This document shows positions 1 to 6,499 of a DNA stretch of 8,012 nucleotides, one piece after another (the stretch's first letter is position 1; the number at the start of each line of letters is the position of its first letter). Source of the DNA: Minisyncoccota bacterium (lineage in GTDB: Bacteria > Patescibacteriota > Minisyncoccia > JAHIHE01 > JAGLIN01); the NCBI GenBank assembly GCA_023270095.1, contig JAGLSJ010000028.1:1-8012 (forward strand), written 5' to 3'. The notes under the pieces were generated by a model. The model ran no database searches. It saw only the letters and a program-made list of their open reading frames with translations, and was not told the origin of the DNA. The translations under genes were made by a program, and so were the position numbers.

Positions 1-487
1 TGCTTTTTGGATCTTGATATAATTTTTCTTCTAAAACATCATCCATTTTGCTCAGGAAATACTTTTCGATAAATTTCTTTGATTGGTCATATCCTTGATC
101 AAGATAAATTGCGCCAATAACTGCTTCAAGCGCATTAGCAATAATATATTGTCGAGCCCTTCCAGTATCCTTTGACTCACCTTTGCTCATTAATAAATAA
201 TCTTCCAGACCAATTTCAACTGAAATTTTGGCAAGCATCTTACGATTTACCAAGGCTGCTCGATAATTTGTTAATTCTCCTTCAGGATTTGAAAATGTAT
301 TATATAAAAATTCTGTTGTAACAAGCTCCAAAACTGCATCACCTAGAAATTCTAATCTTTCGTTTTGATCAAGTTCAAAATTTTTATGCTCATTTATATA
401 TGAACGATGAACTAGAGCTTGTTGTAAAAGATTTTTATTTTTAAACTCTACTTCTATTATTTTTTCAAGATTTTCTAAATCTTTCAT
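1..487 (-). CDS. rnc: Ribonuclease III, N-terminal 162 residues (3' end outside window)
   Basis: RNase III is a Mg-dependent double-strand-specific endoribonuclease that excises rRNA precursors and cuts structured mRNAs in the cytoplasm. The reverse strand from the ATG at 487 reads 162 residues and leaves the window still open. The signature NERLEFLGD is at residues 42-50 (E46 and D50 match the first acidic pair), LMSKGE at 99-104, and IIANALEAVIGAIYLD at 115-130. E121 matches the essential second-half glutamate, but the position normally Asp in the ADxxEA motif is Asn118. The window ends at QDPKS, the linker where the double-stranded-RNA-binding domain normally begins, so about 60-70 residues are missing. 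The start lies 9 bp after the nusB stop, with no Shine-Dalgarno sequence in the AT-only spacer, which suggests it is translated from the rpmF-nusB-rnc transcript. Identity is certain; whether the Asn affects activity is unknown. Confidence 0.96.
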   Translation of the reverse strand, partial: MKDLENLEKIIEVEFKNKNLLQQALVHRSYINEHKNFELDQNERLEFLGDAVLELVTTEFLYNTFSNPEGELTNYRAALVNRKMLAKISVEIGLEDYLLMSKGESKDTGRARQYIIANALEAVIGAIYLDQGYDQSKKFIEKYFLSKMDDVLEEKLYQDPKS

Positions 488-496
488 AATTTAAAT

Positions 497-976
497 TTAT
501 ATATTATTTTTTTCTGCTTTATCTTTTTTAGCAGTTTTTTCTTTATATAAACTTCCTAACACTCCGTTTACAAATTTTCCGCTAGAATCTCCACCAAATG
601 ATTTGGCGAGTTCAATTGCCTCATTAATCGCAACTCGTGGAGGAACATCCGTTCTTTTACTGAACATCAGTTCATAAATTCCAATACGAAGTATGTTTCT
701 GTCAATAATTGTCACTTGTTCAATAGGCCATTCCGGAGCTAGTCTTTTGATAATCGAATCTATCTTTTTTAAATTATCAAAAATACCATCCACAACATCA
801 AAAACAAAGTCGTCTTTTTTTGCATCAATGCCGTATTCTTTGATATTATTTTTCACGATAACGTCAAGCCTTTTTTTATCCTTTGCGCTTCTGTCACCTT
901 CAAGAACAGAGATTTGAAAATCCCATTCATACAAACTTTGCATTGTTATAGATCTAGACAAGTGTCTATTAGACAT
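497..976 (-). CDS. nusB: Transcription antitermination/rRNA-processing factor NusB
   Basis: NusB pairs with NusE (S10) and binds boxA RNA to keep RNA polymerase processive on rRNA operons; it also helps ribosome maturation. The 159-residue product has the usual length and all-helical layout. It starts with the RNA-contacting stretch SNRHLSRSITMQSLYEWDF (residues 2-20, equivalent to the RR.AR..A.Q.LY segment of the family). It ends with the strongly conserved block DRNILRIGIYEL (92-103), VPPRVAINEAIELAK (111-125) and SGKFVNGVLG (132-141). The tail after residue 145 is lysine-rich and probably disordered. The ATG is 24 bp after the rpmF stop; only a weak GAG about 8 nt upstream could serve as a ribosome site. 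The downstream spacing to rnc is 9 bp, so the three genes look like one operon linking rRNA transcription and processing. Confidence 0.95.
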   Translation of the reverse strand: MSNRHLSRSITMQSLYEWDFQISVLEGDRSAKDKKRLDVIVKNNIKEYGIDAKKDDFVFDVVDGIFDNLKKIDSIIKRLAPEWPIEQVTIIDRNILRIGIYELMFSKRTDVPPRVAINEAIELAKSFGGDSSGKFVNGVLGSLYKEKTAKKDKAEKNNI

Positions 977-1000
977 AATATCTCATTATTTAAACTGGTT

Positions 1001-1342
1001 TTATTTGTCGCCACGAACAACACTTTTCATTCCTTCTTTTCTGTCTTCTTTTTTACTTTCTGTTTTCTTCAGTTTCTCAGCTTCTTTCTGAACTTTTTTT
1101 AAGCCTTTATTTTCTTCCTTTGTTTTCTTTTTTGCAATCTTAAGCTGTTCTTTTTTCGGAAGTTTTTTTGTAATATCAATTACTTCTCTTTTTTTATATT
1201 GTCCGCAAATTAAACATGCACGATGTGGTTTTATTGGTTTTCCGCAATTTTCACACTTAGCCAGATTGATCGCTTTGAGCGCATGATGTGACCTTCTCTG
1301 ATTTTTTGCTGCTTTTGTTAGCTTTTTCTTTGGATGTGGCAT
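1001..1342 (-). CDS. rpmF: Large-subunit ribosomal protein bL32 with a long Lys/Glu-rich C-terminal extension
   Basis: This is ribosomal protein L32 of the 50S subunit. The N-terminus MPHPKKKLTKAAKNQRRSHH (1-20) matches the family's basic start (M.VPK.K.S...R..RR.HH). A zinc-ribbon follows with C30, C33, C43 and C46 in the pattern CENCG...KPHRACLICGQYKKREVI. Bacterial L32 normally stops at about 57-65 residues, near residue 58 here. This protein continues for about 55 residues of almost pure Lys/Glu/Ala/Arg (KKxPKKEQLKIAKKK...), predicted to be helical or disordered, ending GMKSVVRGDK. No Shine-Dalgarno sequence precedes the ATG. The gene begins 71 bp after rnhB and has its own likely promoter in that gap, making it the first gene of rpmF-nusB-rnc. 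The L32 core is certain; the function of the tail is not known to me. Confidence 0.94.
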   Translation of the reverse strand: MPHPKKKLTKAAKNQRRSHHALKAINLAKCENCGKPIKPHRACLICGQYKKREVIDITKKLPKKEQLKIAKKKTKEENKGLKKVQKEAEKLKKTESKKEDRKEGMKSVVRGDK

Positions 1343-1378
1343 ATAATTTATTCTTATTTAATTTTATTATTTGTCTTT

Positions 1379-1407
1379 ATACTACACTAACTTATTTTAT
1401 TTTGCAA
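1379..1407 (-). promoter_or_regulatory. Putative sigma-70-type promoter for rpmF-nusB-rnc
   Basis: On the minus strand TTGCAA (1407-1402) is followed after 17 bp by TAGTAT (1384-1379). Each hexamer matches 4 of 6 consensus bases and the spacing is ideal. Transcription would start near 1372, giving a leader of about 30 nt before the rpmF ATG. It sits just after the rnhB stop codon, in a 71-bp gap where I see no terminator hairpin, so read-through from rnhB may also contribute. In DNA this AT-rich, 4/6 hexamers can arise by chance. Confidence 0.45.
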
Positions 1408-1413
1408 GTATTT

Positions 1414-2064
1414 CTATCTTTTATCTAGATGCAATTTTAAAAGTAATTTTTCAATAGGACTAAAAGACTTTCTGTGAATTTTACAAGGACCTTTTTTACC
1501 GAGCATTTCCATATGAAATTTAGTTCCATAACCTTTGTGTTTTGCAAATCCATAACCAGGATATTCTTTATCAAAATTAAGTAATATCCTATCTCTGGTC
1601 ACTTTTGCAATAATTGAAGCAGCGCTGACAGAAAAAACGGTTTGGTCTGCTTTTGGAATTGCCAATTGACTTGCAGGGAAACTATCAAGAACATTCATAC
1701 CATCAATTAATAAAAAATCTGGTTTATTGTCTAATTTTTCAACCGCTCTTTTCATTGCAAGCTTGGTTGCTTCAAGTATATTTATTTCATCAATAGTTTT
1801 TTCTGAAACGATTCCAGCGGACCAGTCTAGAGAATTTTCAATTATGAGTTCGTAAAAATATTCTCTTTTTTTCTCGGATATAGTTTTGGAGTCTCTTATA
1901 CCTTTATCGGTCAATTTTTTAAAAATTTTTGTGTCAGAAAAGACGACTGCTGCGGCAACCACAGGACCGGCCAATGGACCACGACCAGCCTCATCAATTC
2001 CAGCGATATGTCTATATCCTTTCTGAAATAATTTCTCTTCTCTTGAAAAATCAGGAATAATCAT
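1414..2064 (-). CDS. rnhB: Ribonuclease HII
   Basis: RNase HII cleaves the RNA strand of RNA:DNA hybrids and nicks at single ribonucleotides misincorporated into DNA, starting ribonucleotide excision repair. The 216-residue product is a typical single-domain length. The hallmark GIDEAGRGPLAGPVVAAAV (22-40) supplies D24 and E25 and the GRG loop that recognises the 2'-OH of the ribonucleotide junction. D121 in LLIDG and D140 in PKADQTVFSVSAASIIAKVTRDR complete the DEDD metal site. KHKGYGTKFH (175-184) and HRKSFSPIEKL (197-207) are the standard C-terminal motifs. The start is supported by AAAGGGG six bases upstream of the ATG. Translation ends in TAG. The gene has its own consensus promoter with a leader of about 107 nt, unlike its neighbours. 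Confidence 0.97.
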   Translation of the reverse strand: MIIPDFSREEKLFQKGYRHIAGIDEAGRGPLAGPVVAAAVVFSDTKIFKKLTDKGIRDSKTISEKKREYFYELIIENSLDWSAGIVSEKTIDEINILEATKLAMKRAVEKLDNKPDFLLIDGMNVLDSFPASQLAIPKADQTVFSVSAASIIAKVTRDRILLNFDKEYPGYGFAKHKGYGTKFHMEMLGKKGPCKIHRKSFSPIEKLLLKLHLDKR

Positions 2065-2070
2065 TCATTT

Positions 2071-2077
2071 CCCCTTT
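2071..2077 (-). promoter_or_regulatory. Shine-Dalgarno sequence of rnhB
   Basis: Minus-strand AAAGGGG lies 6 nt before the rnhB ATG. It is the only strong anti-16S match in front of any gene in this window and fixes the rnhB start. It also implies that the host's 16S rRNA keeps a usable anti-SD, even though its neighbours do not use it. Confidence 0.7.
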
Positions 2078-2105
2078 CTATCTTACTATTAAATATGCAA
2101 TATAA

Positions 2106-2137
2106 AAAGCTCTTTTTACTGCATCTATTAGAGCCTT
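2106..2137 (-). terminator. Terminator-like stem-loop in the rnhB leader
   Basis: On the minus strand AAGGCTCT (2137-2130) pairs with AGAGCTTT (2113-2106), giving 8 pairs including one G-T wobble, around a 16-nt loop. The 3' arm merges into a run of five Ts (2108-2104) followed by ATA. It lies inside the transcript predicted from the promoter at 2178-2205, about 35-65 nt after its start and before the rnhB SD, so it could act as an attenuator or only as a leader hairpin. The large loop and short T-run make it a weak terminator. Confidence 0.3.
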
Positions 2138-2177
2138 CTACTAAAAACATTTATATTTGATGTAATTTAGTATATTT

Positions 2178-2205
2178 ATTATAATTTTTTTACAATTTTT
2201 GTCAA
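2178..2205 (-). promoter_or_regulatory. Consensus sigma-70-type promoter of rnhB
   Basis: Minus strand: a perfect TTGACA (2205-2200), a 16-bp spacer, then a perfect TATAAT (2183-2178). Transcription should start near 2171, leaving a leader of about 107 nt. It is the best promoter match in the window; 12 of 12 hexamer bases are consensus. The -35 box lies in the middle of an inverted repeat (2192-2213). Confidence 0.75.
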
Positions 2206-2213
2206 CAAATTGT
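2192..2213. repeat. Inverted repeat (7-bp arms, 8-bp gap) over the rnhB -35 box; operator candidate
   Basis: ACAATTT (2192-2198) and AAATTGT (2207-2213) are perfect inverted copies separated by 8 bp. The centre (about 2202.5) coincides with the TTGACA at 2200-2205. The 22-bp size and symmetry suit a dimeric DNA-binding protein. No regulator gene is visible nearby, and the sequence is AT-rich, so chance cannot be excluded. Confidence 0.35.
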
Positions 2214-2289
2214 CATTATTGAATACGAAACAAAATATATTAGAGAAATATTACTTTTTTAGTAACAATCTTGAAGCTGTGTAAAAAAA

Positions 2290-2317
2290 TTGCAATATAT
2301 CGACTATGATATATAAT
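2290..2317 (+). promoter_or_regulatory. Putative promoter for the small membrane protein gene (possibly also dnaE)
   Basis: TTGCAA (2290-2295, 4/6), a 16-bp spacer, then a perfect TATAAT (2312-2317). The start would be near 2324, giving a leader of about 24 nt with no Shine-Dalgarno sequence. A second TATAAT at 2333-2338 has no good -35; if used, it would place the RNA 5' end only a few bases before the ATG at 2348. No promoter is visible in the 29-bp gap before dnaE, so dnaE may be co-transcribed. Confidence 0.45.
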
Positions 2318-2347
2318 TAAATTAATAATAACTATAATTTCAAATAT

Positions 2348-2968
2348 ATGGAAGAAGATAATCCATCAACAAAAAAATATCAAGAATTTTGGAATAGAGT
2401 TGATGAAAATTTAAGTGAAGGGAGCTATTCAGGGTATAAAATGGCGATAGTTGAAACTGAAAAAATTTTGTTAATGGTATTAAGTGATAAAAATTTTCCT
2501 GGGAAAGATATTGAAGAAAGAATCAATAACGCGAAAATCGTGCTTCAAAATCCTGAAAAATTAAACTATTCACGGTCAATGTATAAAAAAATAATTCAAG
2601 AGCCTGGATTTGATGTATCTGAAAATGATACAAAAGAAATATTAACTGGTTATTATAATTCAATTACAAACATTATAAAAACTCAAAAAAAAGATATTTC
2701 GAAAAAAGAAAGGCTTGGATTATTTCTTCAGAGATATTTTAGAAACTTTCCTAAAAAAGCCAAAAAAATAATAATACTTATTACTCTTTCTTTTTTATTA
2801 ATTTTTATCTTAACGGATACTTCAACAGGAATTGCGATAACGCAAGCAATCACAGATTTTACCAGATTTCTTTTTTATACAGTTTTGTTTAATATTTTAA
2901 AAATATTATCTGTTGCAGTTATTATAATTGGATTGCTATATTTCTGGCAGAATAGAAAAAATAAATAA
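2348..2968 (+). CDS. Uncharacterised two-TM membrane protein with a degenerate HEPN-like N-terminal region
   Basis: I do not recognise a named family over the whole 206 residues. Residues 1-110 are soluble, charged and predicted helical. Residues 140-157 (IIILITLSFLLIFIL) and roughly 174-200 are two hydrophobic segments flanked by Lys/Arg clusters (FPKKAKK at 134-140, QNRKNK at the end), so the large N-terminal part and the short C-tail are probably both cytoplasmic. The segment GYKMAIVETEKILLMVL (29-45), followed by an EERIxxA helix and then YKKIIQEPGFDVSENDTKEIL (79-99), resembles the HEPN-like small proteins abundant in Patescibacteria, where I recall an RN...H-E-P-G-F stretch. Here the equivalents of R, N and H are Y79, K80 and Q84, so RNase activity would be lost. 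That similarity is from memory and tentative. The gene lies 29 bp upstream of dnaE on the same strand and lacks an SD. Confidence 0.75.
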   Translation: MEEDNPSTKKYQEFWNRVDENLSEGSYSGYKMAIVETEKILLMVLSDKNFPGKDIEERINNAKIVLQNPEKLNYSRSMYKKIIQEPGFDVSENDTKEILTGYYNSITNIIKTQKKDISKKERLGLFLQRYFRNFPKKAKKIIILITLSFLLIFILTDTSTGIAITQAITDFTRFLFYTVLFNILKILSVAVIIIGLLYFWQNRKNK

Positions 2969-2997
2969 CTTAACTCATTACTTCAGAATTAAACAAT

Positions 2998-5900
2998 ATG
3001 AAATTTACCCACCTTCATACTCATAGTCACTATAGCCTTCTCGATGGTTTGGCAAAGATTGACGACTTATTAAAACGTGCGCAAGAACTAGAAATGGACT
3101 CACTTGCTTTAACTGACCATGGTGTTATGTATGGTGCTGTTGAGTTCTATCAAAAAGCAAAAAAAAATAATATAAAGCCAATTCTTGGAGTCGAGGCTTA
3201 TGTTTCAACAGTTTCTAGACACAATAAAACTCTTGGCTCGAATGATAGAAGAAATCACTTAATACTACTTGCGAAAAATGAAATTGGTTATAAAAATTTA
3301 ATTAAAATGACAACTTCTGCTCACATTGAAGGTTTCTATTATAAACCAAGAATTGACAAAGAGCTTCTCAGGGAAAATTCAGAAGGTCTTATTGGTACAA
3401 GTGCTTGCATGGGTGGAGAAATTTCACAGGCAATTTTGGCAAATGACCTTAAAAAAGCTGAAAAAGTAATTAACGAGTTTCAAGATATTTTTGGAAAAGA
3501 AAATTTTTATTTAGAGCTTCAAGATCACCCAGGTCTTGAAGGGCAAAGTATCATTAATGATGCTTTAATTAAACTTTCTGAAAAAACTAAAGCTCCTCTT
3601 GTGGCGGCAAATGATATTCATTACATCAACAAAGAAGATGACAAGGCTCAGGATATTTTGCTATGCATTCAAATGAACAGAACAGTTGATGAAAAAAATA
3701 GAATGACCATGATTGGTGAAGATTATTCAATGAAAAGTTCAGAAGAAATGATTAGAAGTTTTAAGCATGTTCCTGAAGCAATTGATAATACGCAAAAAAT
3801 TGTATCGGAGTGTAATGTTGAACTTGATCTTGGAAAAATTTTACTCCCTCACTATGAAGTTCCTGGTAATTTAACTCCTGAAAAATATCTGGAGAAATTA
3901 TGTAGAATTGGAATTGAAAAAAGATATAGAAAGTCAAACGACACAATTGAAAAAAGATTACAATTTGAGTTAAATACAATTGCGAATATGGGCTTTGCTT
4001 CATATTTTCTTATCGTTCAAGATTTTGTGAATTGGTCAAAAAATCAAGGAATTATTGTTGGACCAGGAAGAGGCTCGGCTGCTGGATCGATTGTTTCTTA
4101 CTTGATTGGCATTACAGATATTGATCCTATAAAATATGATTTACTTTTTGAAAGGTTTTTGAATCCAGACAGAATCAGTATGCCTGATATTGATTTGGAT
4201 TTTGCAGACAATAGAAGAGATGAAGTTCTGAAATATGTTGCTAAAAAATATGGACAAGACCATGTTGCGCAAATTATAACTTTTGGAACAATGGCGGCGC
4301 GTGCTGCAATTCGTGATACAGGAAGAGCTCTTGGGCTCCCCTATTCTTTATGTGATAGAGTTTCAAAAGCAATTCCAATGTTTACAAAACTTCCATATGC
4401 AGTTGAAAATGTGAAAGAATTAAAAGATATGTATAACAATGAATCAGATATAAAGAATCTTATTGATAATGCTTTGAAACTGGAAGGAGTTGCTAGACAC
4501 AGTTCAACTCATGCCTGTGGTGTTGTGATTAGTAAAAATGCACTAGATCAATATACTCCTTGTCAATATCCGCCACAAGGGAATTCAGGATATGTGACGC
4601 AATATGAAATGCATAATATTGAAGATCTCGGGCTTTTGAAGATGGATTTTTTAGGATTGAAAAACCTTACAATCATTGAAAACGCTTTGAAGATTATTTC
4701 AAAAACAAAGGGTGAAAAAATTGATTTGCCAAATATTCCTCTTGATGATGAAAAAACCTTGAAATTATTTCAGAAAGGAAAAACAACTGGAGTTTTTCAA
4801 TTTGAATCAAGCGGAATGAAAAGGTATCTAAAAAAACTATCTCCAACTGATTTTGAAGATGTTGTGGCAATGGTGGCGATGTATCGTCCTGGACCTCTTA
4901 ATTCTGGTATGGTAGATGAATTTATTGATCGAAAGCATGGTAGAAAAGATGTTGTCTATAAACATCCAGTTATGGAAAATGCCTTGAAAAATACTTACGG
5001 TGTTATTATTTATCAGGAGCAAGTTATGAGATTGTCTAAAGATATGGCAAATTTCACAGGTGGACAAGCAGATACTCTTCGAAAAGCTATGGGAAAGAAA
5101 ATTGCCGAATTGATGGCGAAAATGAAAGTAGATTTTATTGAGGGATGTATTAAAAATGATATTTCAAAGAAAATTGCCGAAGAAACATTTTCTGATATGG
5201 AAAAATTTGCCGAGTATGGTTTTAATAGATCGCACGCAGTTTGTTATGCTTTTATTGGATATCAAACTGCATATCTCAAAGCTCACTATCCAGCCGAATT
5301 TATGGCGTCTCTTCTCACGGCTGATCGAGAAAATATTGATCGTATTGCAATTGAAGTTGATGAATGTAGGCAAATGGGAATTGAAGTTCTTCCTCCTGAT
5401 GTAAATATGAGCTTTGTAAATTTTGGAGTTATAAATGAAAATGGAAAAGAAGAAATTCGCTTTGGATTATCAGCGATTAAAAATGTAGGTCAAAACATTG
5501 TCGAAACCATCGTTGAAGAAAGAAAAGAAAACGGAAAATTTAAAGGAATTGAAGATTTTGTTTTGCGAGTTGAATCAAAAGATCTAAACAAAAAATCAAT
5601 GGAAAGTCTGACGAGATCTGGATCATTCGACTCTATGGAAGAAGCAAATAAATTACTTTCTAATATGGAACGAATTATAGGATTTGCCAAAGAACATCAA
5701 AAGGCGAGAAACAGTGGACAAGTTAGTTTATTCGGCAACGCTGAAGATTCAACAAATAGCACAAATCAGCTACAGCTCACTGACACTATACCAGTCAATA
5801 AAGAGGAAAAAATGGCCTGGGAAAAAGAACTGCTTGGACTTTATGTTTCTGATCATCCACTGAAAGAATATTCTTCTTACCTGCGAAGTGAGTTTAAAGG

Positions 5901-6453
5901 AATTAATGATTTAGGAAGCGAAGATGTTAATCAAATTGTCAAAGTCGGAGGAATTATTACCAAAATTCAGAAAATTGTTACTAAAAGAGGACAAACGATG
6001 GTTTTTGCAATTTTGGAAGATCTCACTGGTAAAATTGAAGCGCTTGTTTTTCCTCGACTTCTTGATCAAAATCAGGAAATTTGGACCGAAGGGAGTATTG
6101 TTTGGATTAAAGGAAAACTATCAGACAAAGATGGGGTTTTTAAAATGCTTGCCGAGGAAATCAAGAGAATCAATATGAATGAAGCAAAATCATATTCTCA
6201 AAAATATCAAAAAAGAGAAGAAAAATTGAAAAATTCAATTCAAATCAAAATTCCACAAGAAAACTCAAAAGAAATTATGCAAAAAATTTCTGAAATTCTC
6301 AAATCTGCTAAAGAAGGAGACAGTCAAGTTTTCGTCTCTATCCCCTCTGCCAGTGGAAATTATCAAAAAATAAAGACGCTTAAGGATATTGAAAAAAGCG
6401 AAGGTATTATTGAAAAGATTAGAGGGATTGTTGGGGAAGATAATTTAAAATAA
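2998..6453 (+). CDS. dnaE: DNA polymerase III alpha subunit (DnaE type), full length
   Basis: This is the replicative C-family DNA polymerase. The 1151 residues match the usual DnaE length, in order. The PHP domain (about 1-280) has H7, H9, D16, H41, E66, H87, C137, D206 and H208, all nine metal-ligand positions of metal-dependent PHP domains. The palm contains GPGRGSAAGS (355-364) and the catalytic aspartates D397 and D399 in MPDIDLDF, with D550 in LLKMDFLGL. The fingers include YGFNRSHAVCYAFIGYQTAY (from 740). The helix-hairpin-helix is FGLSAIKNVG (822-831). A beta-clamp-binding peptide, QVSLF, is at 908-912. The OB fold is at about 980-1050, and a poorly conserved tail follows. No exonuclease insertion (PolC type) and no intein are seen. 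E. coli DnaE lacks several of the PHP ligands, so this copy may proofread by itself. No SD is visible before the ATG, and no terminator follows; the thrS promoter begins 13 bp after the stop. Confidence 0.98.
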   Translation: MKFTHLHTHSHYSLLDGLAKIDDLLKRAQELEMDSLALTDHGVMYGAVEFYQKAKKNNIKPILGVEAYVSTVSRHNKTLGSNDRRNHLILLAKNEIGYKNLIKMTTSAHIEGFYYKPRIDKELLRENSEGLIGTSACMGGEISQAILANDLKKAEKVINEFQDIFGKENFYLELQDHPGLEGQSIINDALIKLSEKTKAPLVAANDIHYINKEDDKAQDILLCIQMNRTVDEKNRMTMIGEDYSMKSSEEMIRSFKHVPEAIDNTQKIVSECNVELDLGKILLPHYEVPGNLTPEKYLEKLCRIGIEKRYRKSNDTIEKRLQFELNTIANMGFASYFLIVQDFVNWSKNQGIIVGPGRGSAAGSIVSYLIGITDIDPIKYDLLFERFLNPDRISMPDIDLDFADNRRDEVLKYVAKKYGQDHVAQIITFGTMAARAAIRDTGRALGLPYSLCDRVSKAIPMFTKLPYAVENVKELKDMYNNESDIKNLIDNALKLEGVARHSSTHACGVVISKNALDQYTPCQYPPQGNSGYVTQYEMHNIEDLGLLKMDFLGLKNLTIIENALKIISKTKGEKIDLPNIPLDDEKTLKLFQKGKTTGVFQFESSGMKRYLKKLSPTDFEDVVAMVAMYRPGPLNSGMVDEFIDRKHGRKDVVYKHPVMENALKNTYGVIIYQEQVMRLSKDMANFTGGQADTLRKAMGKKIAELMAKMKVDFIEGCIKNDISKKIAEETFSDMEKFAEYGFNRSHAVCYAFIGYQTAYLKAHYPAEFMASLLTADRENIDRIAIEVDECRQMGIEVLPPDVNMSFVNFGVINENGKEEIRFGLSAIKNVGQNIVETIVEERKENGKFKGIEDFVLRVESKDLNKKSMESLTRSGSFDSMEEANKLLSNMERIIGFAKEHQKARNSGQVSLFGNAEDSTNSTNQLQLTDTIPVNKEEKMAWEKELLGLYVSDHPLKEYSSYLRSEFKGINDLGSEDVNQIVKVGGIITKIQKIVTKRGQTMVFAILEDLTGKIEALVFPRLLDQNQEIWTEGSIVWIKGKLSDKDGVFKMLAEEIKRINMNEAKSYSQKYQKREEKLKNSIQIKIPQENSKEIMQKISEILKSAKEGDSQVFVSIPSASGNYQKIKTLKDIEKSEGIIEKIRGIVGEDNLK

Positions 6454-6466
6454 TAATTTACTTTTT

Positions 6467-6495
6467 TTGACACAAATTTAAAAATCATCTAAACT
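6467..6495 (+). promoter_or_regulatory. Promoter of the T-box leader and thrS
   Basis: A perfect TTGACA (6467-6472), an ideal 17-bp spacer, then TAAACT (6490-6495, 4/6). The predicted start is near 6502, exactly where the 5' strand of the T-box Stem I begins. The coincidence between promoter and RNA structure strengthens both calls. It starts 13 bp after the dnaE stop, making thrS a separate transcription unit, although read-through from dnaE is possible. Confidence 0.7.
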
Positions 6496-6499
6496 TTAT

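Noticed and set aside
693..1102. Plus-strand open frames opposite nusB and rpmF
   Set aside because: They are the antisense of strongly conserved genes, have low-complexity Phe/Ser-rich translations caused by the lysine-rich genes below them, and show no recognisable motif.
2251..2265. TTACT/AGTAA hairpin with a T-rich loop in the divergent intergenic region
   Set aside because: Five A/T-rich pairs only, no T-tract after it, and no upstream plus-strand gene that would need a terminator.
4837..6178. Several open frames of 66-88 codons on both strands within dnaE
   Set aside because: They overlap the conserved polymerase core completely, carry no domain signal, and are expected by chance in an AT-rich 3.4-kb gene.
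2998..6453. Possibility of an intein or split in dnaE
   Set aside because: The domains run colinearly with no insertion at the catalytic motifs, and the total length is normal for DnaE.
6451..6470. T-run after the dnaE stop as a dnaE terminator
   Set aside because: There is no stem upstream of the seven Ts, and the run overlaps the -35 box of the thrS promoter.
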